From positions 34,506,796-34,570,795 of the forward strand of contig OV884012.1 in the NCBI GenBank assembly GCA_930367205.1: a stretch of 64,000 nucleotides of DNA, in the 5' to 3' direction. Source of the DNA: Acanthosoma haemorrhoidale. Its lineage: Eukaryota > Arthropoda > Insecta > Hemiptera > Acanthosomatidae. The notes beneath the pieces are model-generated. The model was not told where the DNA came from and did not search any database. It saw only the letters and a program-made list of their open reading frames with translations. The translations under genes and the position numbers were made by a program. Within the stretch, counting starts at the first letter, position 1. Each line of letters begins with the position of its first letter. Shown here piece by piece: positions 31,585 through 43,099 of this stretch.

Positions 31585-32150
31585 TCGTCGGAATTTCGTG
31601 TCGAACTACGTTGAAGTGTCTAGTATCTGACGAAATTTTCTGTTCGGTTTGGTTCCCTTCGGGGCGTAGGTGTGGTATGGTATATTAGCTGCTTTAAGAG
31701 CTGTTGTGGCTGTTGTTAATAGGGCTTGTTCCGTGGCACAAAACACTTAAGTATCTTGCTGTCCTTGGACTACGTTGTATCCAGTGATTTGTTCTTTTAG
31801 GAGCCGTGTTAAGTCGTAACTATTTAATTTGCCCATGACTAGGGGGGGGGTATTGGTTTCGGCTTGGTGGTCACGGGCTCGGTTAGTAAGTTATGCCCAT
31901 TTGAGTGCCAGAAGATTTTCTGGAGCCTTTACCGGGTGGGCATTGTCTCTGTGGATACGTGTGGCCCACGCCCAGTTGGGGGGAAAAGCACCTATTCACT
32001 TAAAATTTTTGCTTACAGTTTATCATACTGCTGCCCCTATCGCTTCCTGTCTTCACGAGAAACACTAAGTTCACTGAATATCTAATGTCTGTGTCAGAAG
32101 AGCTCCTTTCTCAACGAATGCTAGCATGCTAGCTGGTCTTGTTCAGGTCA
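31585..32150. other. Unclassified GC-richer segment, probably transposon-derived
   Basis: Clearly richer in G+C than its surroundings and packed between a mariner and a LINE. Two overlapping plus-strand frames (31829-32068 and 31864-32085) are open, but neither resembles a protein I recognise. It could be the 5' region of another retroelement or the LINE target. Confidence 0.3.
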
Positions 32151-32155
32151 TTAGG

Positions 32156-34928
32156 TTTTTTTTTTTATTTCAAAACCTCAAAACAATAATAATAAAATAT
32201 TTGTATTACAGATTTCTCCTCTTCCTGCATTCACATGCATTTGGAGGAGTGCATAAATATAATAGAATTTTGTTGTGGTTAAAAGTTCATCGTTCTTATA
32301 CAACACTAGGTGATGAGGCTTACCTTCGCCTTGTCACCGATACCAAACACTAAAACAAACAAACAAAATCTGTACCTAGGACTAAAGTGTTCCAGCCGCG
32401 ACAGCGTCCTGCCATCGATGGGGAAACGGAGCGGGGGTTATAGTGTTAAACACCGGGTTTGTTAAATATTGTAATGAGTCGCAAAATTTGATATGTCTAC
32501 GCTGGATGAATTCATCCACCGTAGGCAGCTCAAATATCTCATGCAGCTCACTGTTTCTTCGCTGCTCGAATGAAGTACCTCTGACCACTTTCATCAGTAT
32601 ACCGTTTTGGTATTGTTGTAGTTTCTTAGTTGTCGTATACGTCAGACAACGATATAGCGGTGCACCATACACCAGAGTAGGCCTTAGTATGCTCTTGTAT
32701 ATCAATAGCTTGAGACGCAGTGATAGATTGGGGGAAGTTAATAAGTGCGCAAGCCGGTAAGACTTCGTGCGTGTTAGCTTCAACTTCTTCGCAAAATGGA
32801 GACGTCTGTCCATTTTAATTCCCAGATATACTAGGTCGTTGGCTGGTGAATTTTCCTCCGTTCCTACTATGTAACTAGTAGGGAGTGGGCTTTTTCCCTT
32901 TTGGAAAGAGAAAATTACAGTCGGTCTTACCCGCGTTTACAGAGATATTGAGTCTCCCCAATATCTCACTGATCTGGTTACAGGCTACTTCAGCTTGTCT
33001 TCGAGCTACCTTGGTACTCATGCTGCCACTGTACACCGCTATGTCATCCGCGAAAGCAGTAACTTTGGTAATTTTGTACTTGGCTCCGACAATCTCAGAC
33101 GTGTATACGTTGAATAGTACAGAGGATAAGACGGCTCCTTGGGGTACTCCACAGGTCAGTGGCACAGCTTCGGAGAAGCTATCACCCACCCACACCCGCA
33201 GGAAGCTAGCCACAATTGAATATAGTTGCTCCGGGCATTCCCGGTCGCAGAGCATTTGACACAGTGTCCCGTGAGACACCGAGTCGAATGCTTGGGTGCA
33301 ATCAATGGAAATCATAGCCGTGGCTTTGTTTCTATTCATATTATGGCTAGCTTCTGACTGTACCTTCAGAAGGGGGTGCCCTGAGCTCATACTGGATTGG
33401 AATCCAGTCTGCTCTGGCGGAATGATGTTGTTTTCCGAGCAGTAATTTTTGAGATAATTCAAAAGAATTTTCTGAAAGATTTTTCCCGTCTGTTGTAGCA
33501 GACTGATCGGGCGATAGTGGGCTGGGTGATCTCCGCTCTTGGCTGGCTTTAGTAATGGGAACAAGATGGCTAGTTTCCATGTGTCAGGAAAGTACCGCAA
33601 TCTCATACAAGAGTTGTATAAGTTTGCTAATTGTACTATCCCTCTCCTCGGCATTTGTTTGAGCAGCACTGTTTGTATCCCGTCGTGCCCTGGTGCTCGG
33701 TTTCCCTGACGCCGGCGAAGAATCGCCTTGAGCTGCTTCGGTGATACAAACATGTGGTTCTGTTCAGCATCTACCGGAGAAGGCATGTGGTAGTATCCCG
33801 TCCTAGCCGTAATATCCCTAGCGTGATGGTCGGCCAGTTTTGTTGCCTGTTGCTCAGCAGTCAGAACATTGTCGCCTTCGTGAAGCGGACAGTGGCTGTC
33901 TTGCCTTTTGTAGTCTTCAACAGCTTCCAAAACAACATGTGATCTCCGTGAGTGCTACGAAGTTTCTCATGCCACTGCGCTGTTTTCCAGAGTTTCATCA
34001 AGCCCCGGATTTGCGTTGTGAGAGAATTCACAACGACCTTGGCTTGCTGATCTCTCGTCCTGTACCATCTATTCTTCCAAGTATGGTGCAAGGCAATAAT
34101 TTTAAGGATGTGGTCGCAGAGACGGTGGCATGGGAGTGTACTTCGGGATCGCAGTGTTGGCTGCGTCTATGATCCCATCAGTTATGAAAGTTAGTTGAAG
34201 ATCTACTTCCTCTTTCGTGTGGAGAACTGGCACCGTATGCAGGTAAATTTGCGACCGATACAGATCCCAGTCGGCACGACGGTAGTTGTATCTCGTGGGG
34301 TGAGGGGTCACCACTTTACCATCCACTGCATACAGTACTGGCCTGTGGTCAGAGGTAATAAAGTCAAGGGCGGTGCATCTAGTGATATGGTGGGTTAGTT
34401 TTGTCAGTAGTAAGTCAATCGTCAAGGTAGCTTTGGGGTTACCTCTATGTCGAAAAGTAAAAGTCTAGCGGTGAACGACCGTAAACGGCGTCTTCTTTCT
34501 CTGGGTAAATAGTGACCTCTCTTGAGTAGTTGGGTCAGGTTTTTTTGAGATCTGGCGGTGGCTTCTTGGGCACTTGAGCCACCGAATGTGGGCTTTCCAG
34601 TGACTTAGTGGCCAAGGCTTGAAATTTGTTTCCAACCTTGGTCGGATTATTGGCCTTTGCACCTTCACCGTAATCTTCGGGAAAGTGAAGTCCTCTTCAC
34701 TTTCCGAGTCTTGTGTCGGTGAAGCCGACCGCTTCCGGGGTCTCCATCTCCATACTTCCGAAAAATAATACGAGTCCAAAAACAGCAAAATATTTTAATG
34801 GGGTGCCGTCCCCATGCGCAAAACACTAACACAAATACGATAAAATGTACCTTGGGCCACGTAAGATGGTGGCAGAAGATGATAGCGGGAAACACTGGCA
34901 GCAGAGATGTGTACACTTCGACCTGCTA
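32156..34928 (-). mobile_element. Jockey-type non-LTR retrotransposon (LINE family A), internally deleted
   Basis: On the minus strand a 5' leader (~34928) is followed by an ORF1 start fragment (34465-34788, RKRSASPTQDSESEEDF, FPKITVKVQ). Then come the end of an AP-endonuclease (34102-34425, SDHRPVLYAV) and reverse transcriptase (33930-32875). The RT has YRPISLLQ, DCTQAFDSVSHGTL, GVPQGAVLSS and the FADD catalytic box near 33050. The C-terminal domain (32813-32382) has NLSLRLKLLIYKSILRPTL and FIQRRHIKF. The element ends in an A-tail (T-run 32156-32166). Most of ORF1, its zinc knuckles and the endonuclease N-terminus are absent, so it has lost a large central piece. Related fragments lie at 37.9 and 53.2 kb. 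Confidence 0.85.
32382..34425 (-). pseudogene. LINE family A ORF2 (endonuclease end, reverse transcriptase, C-terminal domain), broken
   Basis: Product: replication protein of the LINE above. It is read in at least three frame segments (34425-34102, 34091-33861/33930-32875, 32813-32382), so it has frameshifts and no intact ORF. The RT core from SPKQLKAIL to the FADD box is uninterrupted over about 350 residues, so decay is moderate. The C-terminal segment ends at TAG 32382-32384 after FPHRWQDAVAAGTL. Confidence 0.8.
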
Positions 34929-34929
34929 C

Positions 34930-35375
34930 AGCTAACTTCTAAGTGGAGGAGAACTAAGCCATGTCCTTGACTGGAGATAGGAGCTGCTTGACCCTGAAGG
35001 CCTGATACTAAATAAAAAATTTCTGATAAGAAATATCAGACCTGTAAGGTCTCTTAGTGCAATAAAATGCCAAATATTGCTGTTTAGTTCCAGCAGAAAG
35101 TGCTGCATATCAATTTATTCAATGAAATACTTCCATCTCACTCTAAATATCTTTCTCGCCCTAGCCCTAGTATATACTGGAGCTAGTTCTCTTTCCACTC
35201 AACAGATGGCACTGCAATGCGCTCACTTTGCTATTTTTTTTAAGTTAGTTCCAAATGTAACCAATAAATCATGCTAAGCTATAATTATTAACATAAAATA
35301 ATCACTCAAGATCGTAAAATTTAAAATCAGGAGACTGAAATCATTCAATCAGCATATAAATTATTTATCAGTTAA
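34930..35375 (+). repeat. Foldback-type repeat, copy F1
   Basis: Starts with AGCTAACTTCTAAGTGGAGG and ends with GGAGACTGAAATCATT. It matches F3 in direct orientation and F2 in inverted orientation over ~400 bp. It abuts the 5' end of the family A LINE. No coding potential. Confidence 0.7.
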
Positions 35376-36059
35376 ACTGTTTTATCATGGAGTACACGAG
35401 GAATATAAAAGTAGTGACAATAGGCTCTGTTAAGCTCCAACTTATTCAGACTTTACTGCCATAAGGTCCCCTCAGGGCTTCGGACTTGAGAAGTGGTGAC
35501 TGTGCCAGCTTGGATAAATAGGATGGTAAGTAAAAACTTAGTTAAACAATTAAAACTAGTTCAACCATTACTTGTTAAAAATTCAGATACTTAAATGATT
35601 AAGTTACATGAAACTAACTTATTCTGATGTACAAAACTGACGAATAAATAGTAAAACTTTCATAGATAATTTAGATTATCACAAAACTGATCTGAGGTTA
35701 CTTACTTGTGATTCAAAAATAATAATAATTCTGATATTTCATAAAAAAGCTAAATGGATTAAAAAGTATTAATTGGAGTTTCCCATTTATATGTATAGTC
35801 TGATTTTATGTATAAAGAGTAAACTGTCACAAGCTTTGAACTCAAGAAAATGATCCACAAAATAAACTATGTAGATTAACTTGGTTAAACATCATATGCA
35901 ATATTATTTAATTCATATTTTGATGATAGTTATATGTGCGTTCAACTTGCAAATATTGTTGTGCAGATCACATAAAGTACATATTTCAATTGACAATACT
36001 TTATCCTACGTATTTAAAACCTATTTTATAAACCTCATAAATTATAAAAAGAAAACATT

Positions 36060-36465
36060 ACTAATAAATAACTTATTTGCTGATTGAATGATATATTTCA
36101 GTCTTCTGATTTTAAATTTTGGGGTCGAGATTATTTTATATAAATAATTGGAATGCATCACATTCTATTGGTTACATTCGGAACTAACTTAAAAATAAAC
36201 AAAAACTAGTGCATTGCAGTACCATCTGTTAAGTGAAAAAAAAACTTGTTGGAGATCAGACAGAGAGAGGGAAGTATTGCGGTAAAAAAATGTGCATGCA
36301 ACACCATCTGTTGGCGAACAATGGAAACTAAACAGCAATATTTGGCATATTTATTACAAGGTGGCGCATTCTGTTGAGCATCAAAAGAACTAGTCCAAAC
36401 ATGGCCGGTCTTTCTCATCAAAAAATTTACTTTGGTATTAGGTATTCAGGATCCCGCAGGAGCTA
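36060..36465 (-). repeat. Foldback-type repeat, copy F2 (inverted)
   Basis: Reverse complement of F1/F3. Read backwards it contains the internal motifs ACAGATGGT, GCTGTTTAG and TTTCAGTCTTCTG at corresponding positions. With F3 it makes a near-palindrome of about 840 bp with its centre near 36.47-36.50 kb. Confidence 0.7.
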
Positions 36466-36469
36466 ACTA

Positions 36470-36900
36470 GTCCAGTGTTCTCCCTCCACTTCAGAGTAGT
36501 TAGCTCCTGTAGACCTGATACTAAATAAAATTTTTCTGATAAGAAATATCAGATGGTTAGGTCTCTTAGTGCTCAACAGAATATGGCACCTTGCAATAAA
36601 CATGCCAAACATTGCACATTAGTTCCAACTAGTAACCAACAGCTAGCGCTGCATGTAAATTTATTTGTCGAAATACTTCTCTCTCTGTATTCCAACAAGT
36701 TTTTTTTTTTTCACTTAACAGGTGGCTCTGAAATGAACTAGATTTGCTTTTTTTTAGAATTTAGTTCTGAATATAACCAACAGATTGTGCTGCATTCCAA
36801 TTATTTACATTAAATAATCTCGAACGCGAAATTTAAAATAAGGAGACTGAAATCTATCTCTTAATCAGAGAATAACTTATTTATCAGTTAAGTTTTGTTT
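36470..36900 (+). repeat. Foldback-type repeat, copy F3
   Basis: Direct-orientation relative of F1. Shared marks are CCTGATACTAAATAAA, TTCTGATAAGAAATATCAGA, GGTCTCTTAGTGC and GGAGACTGAAATC. Its start (AGTTAGCTCCTG) is the inverted partner of CAGGAGCTAACT at the end of F2. Confidence 0.7.
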
Positions 36901-37897
36901 TTATTTTATATGTGGATTATGAAATAGTTATGTAATTTGTAGGATGAAGTATTTGAAAAAATAATTAAAATATATACTTTAGTGTTTATTGATCTTTTAT
37001 GTGATTTACCCCATAATACTAGGAAGTTGTTCTTACTTGTAACTGTTTACAAAATATGAACTAAATATTGATGTATACGAGGTTGTATTAACTTATCCTA
37101 CAAATTTGAAGTCATGGATCATGAGTTTGATTGAACCTAACAGTAGTTACTTCTTTAAATTAGAGATGTTCACAGCTCTTCCTATTTACTTATAATGAGA
37201 ATATATGTGTATGTGTGACACTCCAATTAATAATGGATAATTGATATAACTTCTTTATGAAATTTCATAAGTATTAAATATTTTCAAAACTAGATTAACT
37301 ACATATTTAAGTAAGTAAAGTTAGATTAGTATTGTGATGAACATGAATATTATCTATAAAAGTTTTATTCATAAGTTCTATACACAAGAATATGTTAGTT
37401 TCATGTAAATAAATCATTGAAGGGTCCAGATTATGTTAATAAATTATTCTAATATTTGTTATTTATTAATAATATTTTAATTATATATTCTTTCATATAA
37501 TTTTAAAAACTTTATATTTATAACTTTAACGTTATATCAGGGTTCTGTTAATAATTATATAGGAAACTTCTGGCAAAAGGAATATTGGTTTTATTTAAAC
37601 ACATTGAATATATAAAAATTGATATACAAAAAAAATAAATACGTACTTAATAAAGAATACTATTAAAACTAACATTAAAATGGTACCTTGTAAATTATTC
37701 GTAACTCTATACTATACTGGCCAGTGTTTCTCTGCGTTCTTCTTCGGTGGTAATCTTCATTTGCGTGATCCGAATCGTCTTCCTTTGTTGTCGCATCTGG
37801 TGATAGTGAAAGTCAGACCTCGTGCACTACGAGGCGGTGGGTCGCCACAGGTGAAACCTGGGCTTCCTTCTCTGCCTGCCTTCTGAAGATCGAATGT

Positions 37898-38095
37898 CTT
37901 TTTTTTTTTTTTTTTTTTTTTTTCTAAACCTCATGAAGTTATACAATGAAAATATTAAAAGAAACTTTGCAAATTTCTCCTCATCCTGCTATGCACAGAT
38001 GCATTTGAAGGAGTTCGTGTTACTCAACAATACAGATTGTGGTTAATAGGAAAATAATATGAATACAAATCTAGGTGATGGGGCTCACCTTCAGT
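37898..38095 (-). mobile_element. 5'-truncated 3'UTR of LINE family A
   Basis: A T-run of about 26 bases (the A-tail on the minus strand) is followed by AAATTTCTCCTCATCCTGC, GCATTTGAAGGAGT and TAGGTGATGGGGCTCACC. The same order occurs at 32156-32330 next to the longer copy. Only the 3' end was inserted, as is usual for target-primed reverse transcription. Confidence 0.7.
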
Positions 38096-38109
38096 TTAAA
38101 AATGTCCTT

Positions 38110-40590
38110 TTTCGAACTCAAGCGGATCTTTATATTACCTACCGCTGCCTTCTTGACTTTCAACTGGTTATTTAATGCCAGTTGTTTCGGATATTTATTA
38201 CTTTGCTTAAATTAGAAGTTTATATAATAAATGTTTATATTAAATATGATATTATTTTTATTTCAATTATTAATAATTAATATGACGACAATAAAAACGT
38301 TCATACTTTCAAAGACATAAACCACGAATCGTTATTAAATTCTTCAATGCTTGCTTTTTCCGAGATTATTTAAACAAACATCATTAAAAATCGTCATTTT
38401 AAAATATCACAACAAAATAAAGATTAAATCAGTTTTTGATTGTTTAACTGTATTTATTTGACCTGAATAGGCATCCCATTACTTCTTTTCAATTATGAAA
38501 ATTTAATCCTCTCTATTCAGGATAAGACTTCTCATGAGTTCATTGTCTATAAGATACAAAGTCTATAAGACATGATCATGCACAGTAGTTTGTATCATGT
38601 TGAGAAAGGCACAAAATTAAAGTTCCCAAGCCTTTTATTAACGACATGTAAATTGTGTTTATAACATTTAGCAATAATCTTTGGGTGTTTTGTGGACTGC
38701 AAGTAAAAACAAAAGCATTTACAGTAAATCTGTCTGGCCAATTTACAAACCATTCTTGCAATTGGTGTTAATTACGTTTTATAACTAATTAATATCTTTA
38801 TAATTACAATTTTAAATATATTTTGCATAATATTGAGTATCGAGTTGAAGATCTGGTCACCTTGATTGATAGCTAATATATATTTTTTTTATTTTTGAAT
38901 TGAAACTACACAAACTTATTAAAATTGTGTTAAGTTAATTAATAACTTGATAATTAAAAAAATTCCTTTCCTATCGAGAAGTATATAAAAATAAAGATCT
39001 TGTTACCCTGATTAATAATGTGTAAGTTTTACTGTAATTAGTAGTCATCATAATTATGTCAAAACTTGAACTCAACTGGAGATTTTTTTTGAGTTACATA
39101 TTTTGGGCGATAGTTCCATTTTATGCCCCCAACCTCTATAAAAAGTAACAAGTGCCATTAACATTTTTTCCCTAATATATTGTAGAAGGCATCAAATTAA
39201 AGGTCTGTTGTTTAAGATTATGTTTAATGTATTAGGGCTTGGTGGACTATAATTACATAAAATCAGATTAATGACCATGGTTACAAATCCTCATGTACAT
39301 TGCCAATCAATGGAGCTTACTAAAGAAAATGGTTTTGAATGTGTATAATAATAAAAATAATTGAATGAAACAAAGAAAATCAATCAAGAGTGAGGAATTA
39401 GAAAGGATATAGGAAGATCATCAAAAACCTTAACTGTGTAATATTGCTCACTTTAATCTTTTTTAGTGCAAAGTTTATTGAGATTTTGTTGCAATCAAGG
39501 AATCGGGATAGTGATATTTATTTATTTTTTAGATATTTAAGTATTCAATATAAATGGACACTAATTCTTTGATCAAATTTAATCCATAAAAGTAACTTTG
39601 AAGTAAAAATTCAATTCAAATATAGATTTTTTTGTGAGAATTCACCAAAATATTAAATGGTATCAAATTCCAGAGAGGAACGTTTAAAATTTGAAAATGT
39701 AACGATTATAACTTATAGTAATTATAACTTATAGTAATTATAACTTATAAGTGATTATAACCTTTAGTACCATTGTACTGAACATAATAAGGGATAACAA
39801 CATCCCTACATTTTAATAAAGAGAGATTAGCATCAAGGCATCTACAAAAACAAAAGTTTCACAAACATTCAATTACACTTTCTAGTTTGTATACCTTAAG
39901 CCCCCATAAATGTTTATGGTAATACAACATACTCATTGCTAGGGAGCTGCTCATATACTCAACTTTCCATGTATCTAAGTTTAGATTTAACAGACAGCTC
40001 TATGATCAATCTTTGGTCTTCGATTCTAAACAATCGGCGCTGATATGATATAATCCTGAGCTTGAATACTGCATGAAAGCCTAAGTATGTGCGAGTAATT
40101 ATATACTCTTACAAAGCAGTGGCTACTGGTTCCCCAGATGTAGCAGGTGCACAGGAGTATATTGGCAAAATATTAGGAAGTGCTCCAATGAATTATTAGC
40201 ACAGTAAGTAACTCCTAGTAGCTCCTACTTAGGTCATAGCCCGGATTTTGTTAAAGGGGGGGGGGGGTCAATTTTATGAGGGATAACCATAAAAAGACTC
40301 AAGTTTTATAATTATTAGGAAAAGAATTATTTATTTTAAAAATTGTGTTTACATAATTTCCTTGTGAGACTCCACGCAAATAGTATTTGGTCTATAAAAA
40401 TAAGCAAAAAAACTCCTTTTTTCAACATTTTTCAGGAGAACAAAAATAAGATTCACCTATATTGTTTAAACATTATTGTGAGGAAAAAAATAAAACGAAT
40501 TCATATAAAATAAAGGAGGGGGAAGTTAGGAGTTAGACAGTACATCCCCAAACTCCCGATATAGTTGTTCCTCTGATCACCTGTTCTTTT
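38110..40590. other. AT-rich region without recognisable genes
   Basis: Only short open frames with no familiar motifs on either strand. It contains the small tandem repeat listed below. Confidence 0.45.
39708..39768. repeat. Short tandem repeat, ~16-bp unit
   Basis: The unit AATTATAACTTATAGT is repeated about three times, with a degenerate start (GATTATAACTTATAGT) and a diverged last unit (GATTATAACC). Confidence 0.75.
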
Positions 40591-40603
40591 CCGTTTACAA
40601 ACA

Positions 40604-41190
40604 ATGCCCAACCTGTCGCTTCGTCTCAAACTGATGATCTATAAATGTGTCCTCCGGCCAGCTCTGCTGTACGGTGCCCCGCTATTTACCCACTTAACTG
40701 ATAATACAGCCAAATATCTCCAACATTTCCAGAATGGGATCATGCGAAAAGTGGTCCGACATACCTCTCTTGAGAGGTTGAAGAACGCTTTGCTTGGTGT
40801 GCCGTCGGTAGGTGAGTTCATCTGCCGGAGACACATCAAGTTTTTTGACTCGTTGTAGCACCTAACCAACCCTGTGTTTAACACTATGACCCCACCACCA
40901 CTCCCGCACCGATGGCAACAGACTGTCGGGGAAAAATTAGGTTAAGAGTTAATATGTAAGTTAGTTTTAAGTTTGATCAAAAAGGTGAGCCCCATCACCT
41001 TTATTAGTCAGTTTAGTCCTGTCACGTATAATGTATATCATTATACTTGTTTATTCATTATATAATTTTTATAAAATAAAAAAACCTGTATATAATGTAG
41101 CGATGCTACAGGAAATGCAAAAATAATTTGTAAATAGATTCACCTCATGATCTATAATTGTATATAGTTATCTGTAAATTTCAAGGGGCT
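40604..41190 (+). mobile_element. LINE family B, 5'-truncated copy (RT C-terminal domain and 3'UTR)
   Basis: Reads NLSLRLKLMIYKCVLRPAL, LLYGAPLFTHLTDNTA, EFICRRHIKFFDSL, then an in-frame TAG and LPHRWQQTVGEK. This C-terminal LINE domain is related to family A but distinct. The 3'UTR (GTGAGCCCCATCACC...ACCTGTATATAATGTAG) recurs near 45.5 kb and at 61.3-61.5 kb. Compared with the copy at 45.8 kb it lacks the residues DLHP. Confidence 0.8.
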
Positions 41191-42081
41191 ATGAAAGGGA
41201 AAAAAATGCCTTAGACTGTTTTTCTCCCACTATACTCCACACATCTGTCTTAGAGCTAAAATATTGCGCCAAAATCACAAAATCGAAAAAAATGTACTTA
41301 CACTGTTTTTCTCTTGGTCTCTTCATATCTCATTAAATATAAAGTATCTTTAAAAGATAAAAAAATATAAATGAAACTAGCCAATTTACATCTATAGCAA
41401 CGAACGATGAAATGAAAAATGTTAGATATTTTTTTACGTTTGAGTCTCTGACGTTTTGTGAATAAAAATCAGTATAACTTTAAGTAAATTTCAGTTCACC
41501 TAATTTATTTTTTAATGCTATTTTATTCAGTGTGAGGGGGGGGGGGATCTGGATTCTTCATTTCGCTAGTTTCTTGGTAGGAAGCAAAAAGAAGGCTGCT
41601 AAATTAAAAAAAAACACGTATCTCAAATATATCAAACCAATGCTTATCTTTCTCTGTGCATTGCTCACAAAATTATAAAAAGACACCGTAAACCAAAATT
41701 AGAAGATATTCAAAGAGTTAATCTATTGGCAAACGTTGGGATTATCGGATATTGGAGAACTAAAGCGATTGGCAAATGATAAATACATGAACAAGGGATT
41801 TCCGAAGGCTCACAATCGGATATTGCAAGGTATTAAGGGATATCTAAAAAAGAATGAATAAATAAGACGTGATTATTATTATTAATAGGTTAAGACTGGT
41901 GTAGCTTTTCAGGCCGATCTACTTCCCAAACTCACTCTTCGTTTGAACTTTCACAATGAAGCCTTTTCGACAAGAGTAAATCTTAAAACTGCGTTAAAAT
42001 GCATTAGGTCCTGCTAATTGCATTAAACTAACCGTACCGATCACTTTTACATATATCCTGGATAAATACGAACACTGAGGA

Positions 42082-42490
42082 ATGAGGACCTCTCCATCCT
42101 TCTCATTTTCAGATATTCGGAAAAGAACAAATATTATTCCTATTCAAAAACATTCCGATCCCACGCCTCCATCGCCTTTTGTATACGTGCGTCCTCAAAG
42201 CCCCTTGAACGCTATGTTTATTTATAACTCTCCACCGTCTTACGTCAAAGAAATATCTTTGATCGTCTCCAATCTGACTCCCCCCTTCCTATTCATTGTA
42301 CATAGACCATTCTATTAACAATAACTCCTGACATCCGACTTGCCTTGAACGAAAAGAAGTATCTTGAGTTTAGTTCAGCATTACACATAGTAGACCATGA
42401 CCTCCTTTTTATTAAACTCAACCCTTTCCCACGGGGTAGTTACAGTTTTTTAGGATGTTTGAGAGGCCTGAGAGGTAGAGGGGAAAGTGA
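42082..42490 (+). mobile_element. LINE reverse-transcriptase relic (plus strand)
   Basis: Reads SDIRKRTNIIPIQKHSDPTP, like the first RT block (WKxANIIPIPK...SYRPISL). It then reads LEFSSALHIVDHDLLFIKL, like the catalytic-Asp block (xFDxVDHxLLxxKL). Reading is broken by stops. It does not belong to family A or B. Confidence 0.6.
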
Positions 42491-42720
42491 AGTGGAGATA
42501 AAGATAATAAGCCTTGCGGTACACCTTTCTGGATATCCACGAAGATAGATTGGGACATGTTAGGAATTGCTACAGACTGATAAATCTTAAAAGGGAAGGA
42601 TTTAAGCCATTTTAAGTGGCTTTCGAAGGGCGGGAGAGGGTGGAGTTTAATAAGAAGGAGGTTATGGTCTACTATGTCTAATGCTTAACTATAGTTAACT
42701 TTCTCCCTTCCTCTGTCCAA
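42330..42720 (-). mobile_element. LINE reverse-transcriptase relic (minus strand), inverted partner
   Basis: The minus strand reads ALDIVDHNLLLIKLHPLPP and, about 30 residues on, IQKGVPQGLLSLSP. These are the A and B motifs of a reverse transcriptase in the right order and spacing. The first block pairs as an inverted repeat with the plus-strand relic at 42370-42430. Stops follow after the second block. Confidence 0.55.
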
Positions 42721-43099
42721 ATTAATTTTATTACCCCCCCCCCCCTCACCTTCAGACGTAGACTACTGCTCCATTGCGTAAGCTATATTGAAGTAACCTT
42801 AGAAACTTAAACGAGTGATAATGCGTGATTATATTCGCACTGGGTCACCTAAGATATTCTAGAATGATCCTCTTTTATTTTGGGTTCAAATGGCTTTCTC
42901 CATACCATCGTTGCAAATACATTCTTGGTATCTTCCTCTACAAACTCTTCCTTATCCAGCACACTTCATACCTCTTCTCCATACTTATCACCTACGCATT
43001 CGTACAATTAAGCCGAACCTGCTGCCGACAATCCATCCTATGTCCTCAAACACTTACACTTTTACGCTCTAGTTGAATAATTAGAATATTTAATCAAAA

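Noticed and set aside
31829..32085. Overlapping ORFs in the GC-richer segment
   Set aside because: Two frames are open over the same bases, and neither resembles a known protein.
40254..42750. Homopolymer G/C runs (about 40257, 41537, 42737)
   Set aside because: Simple-sequence slippage; no G-quadruplex context or gene linkage can be argued.
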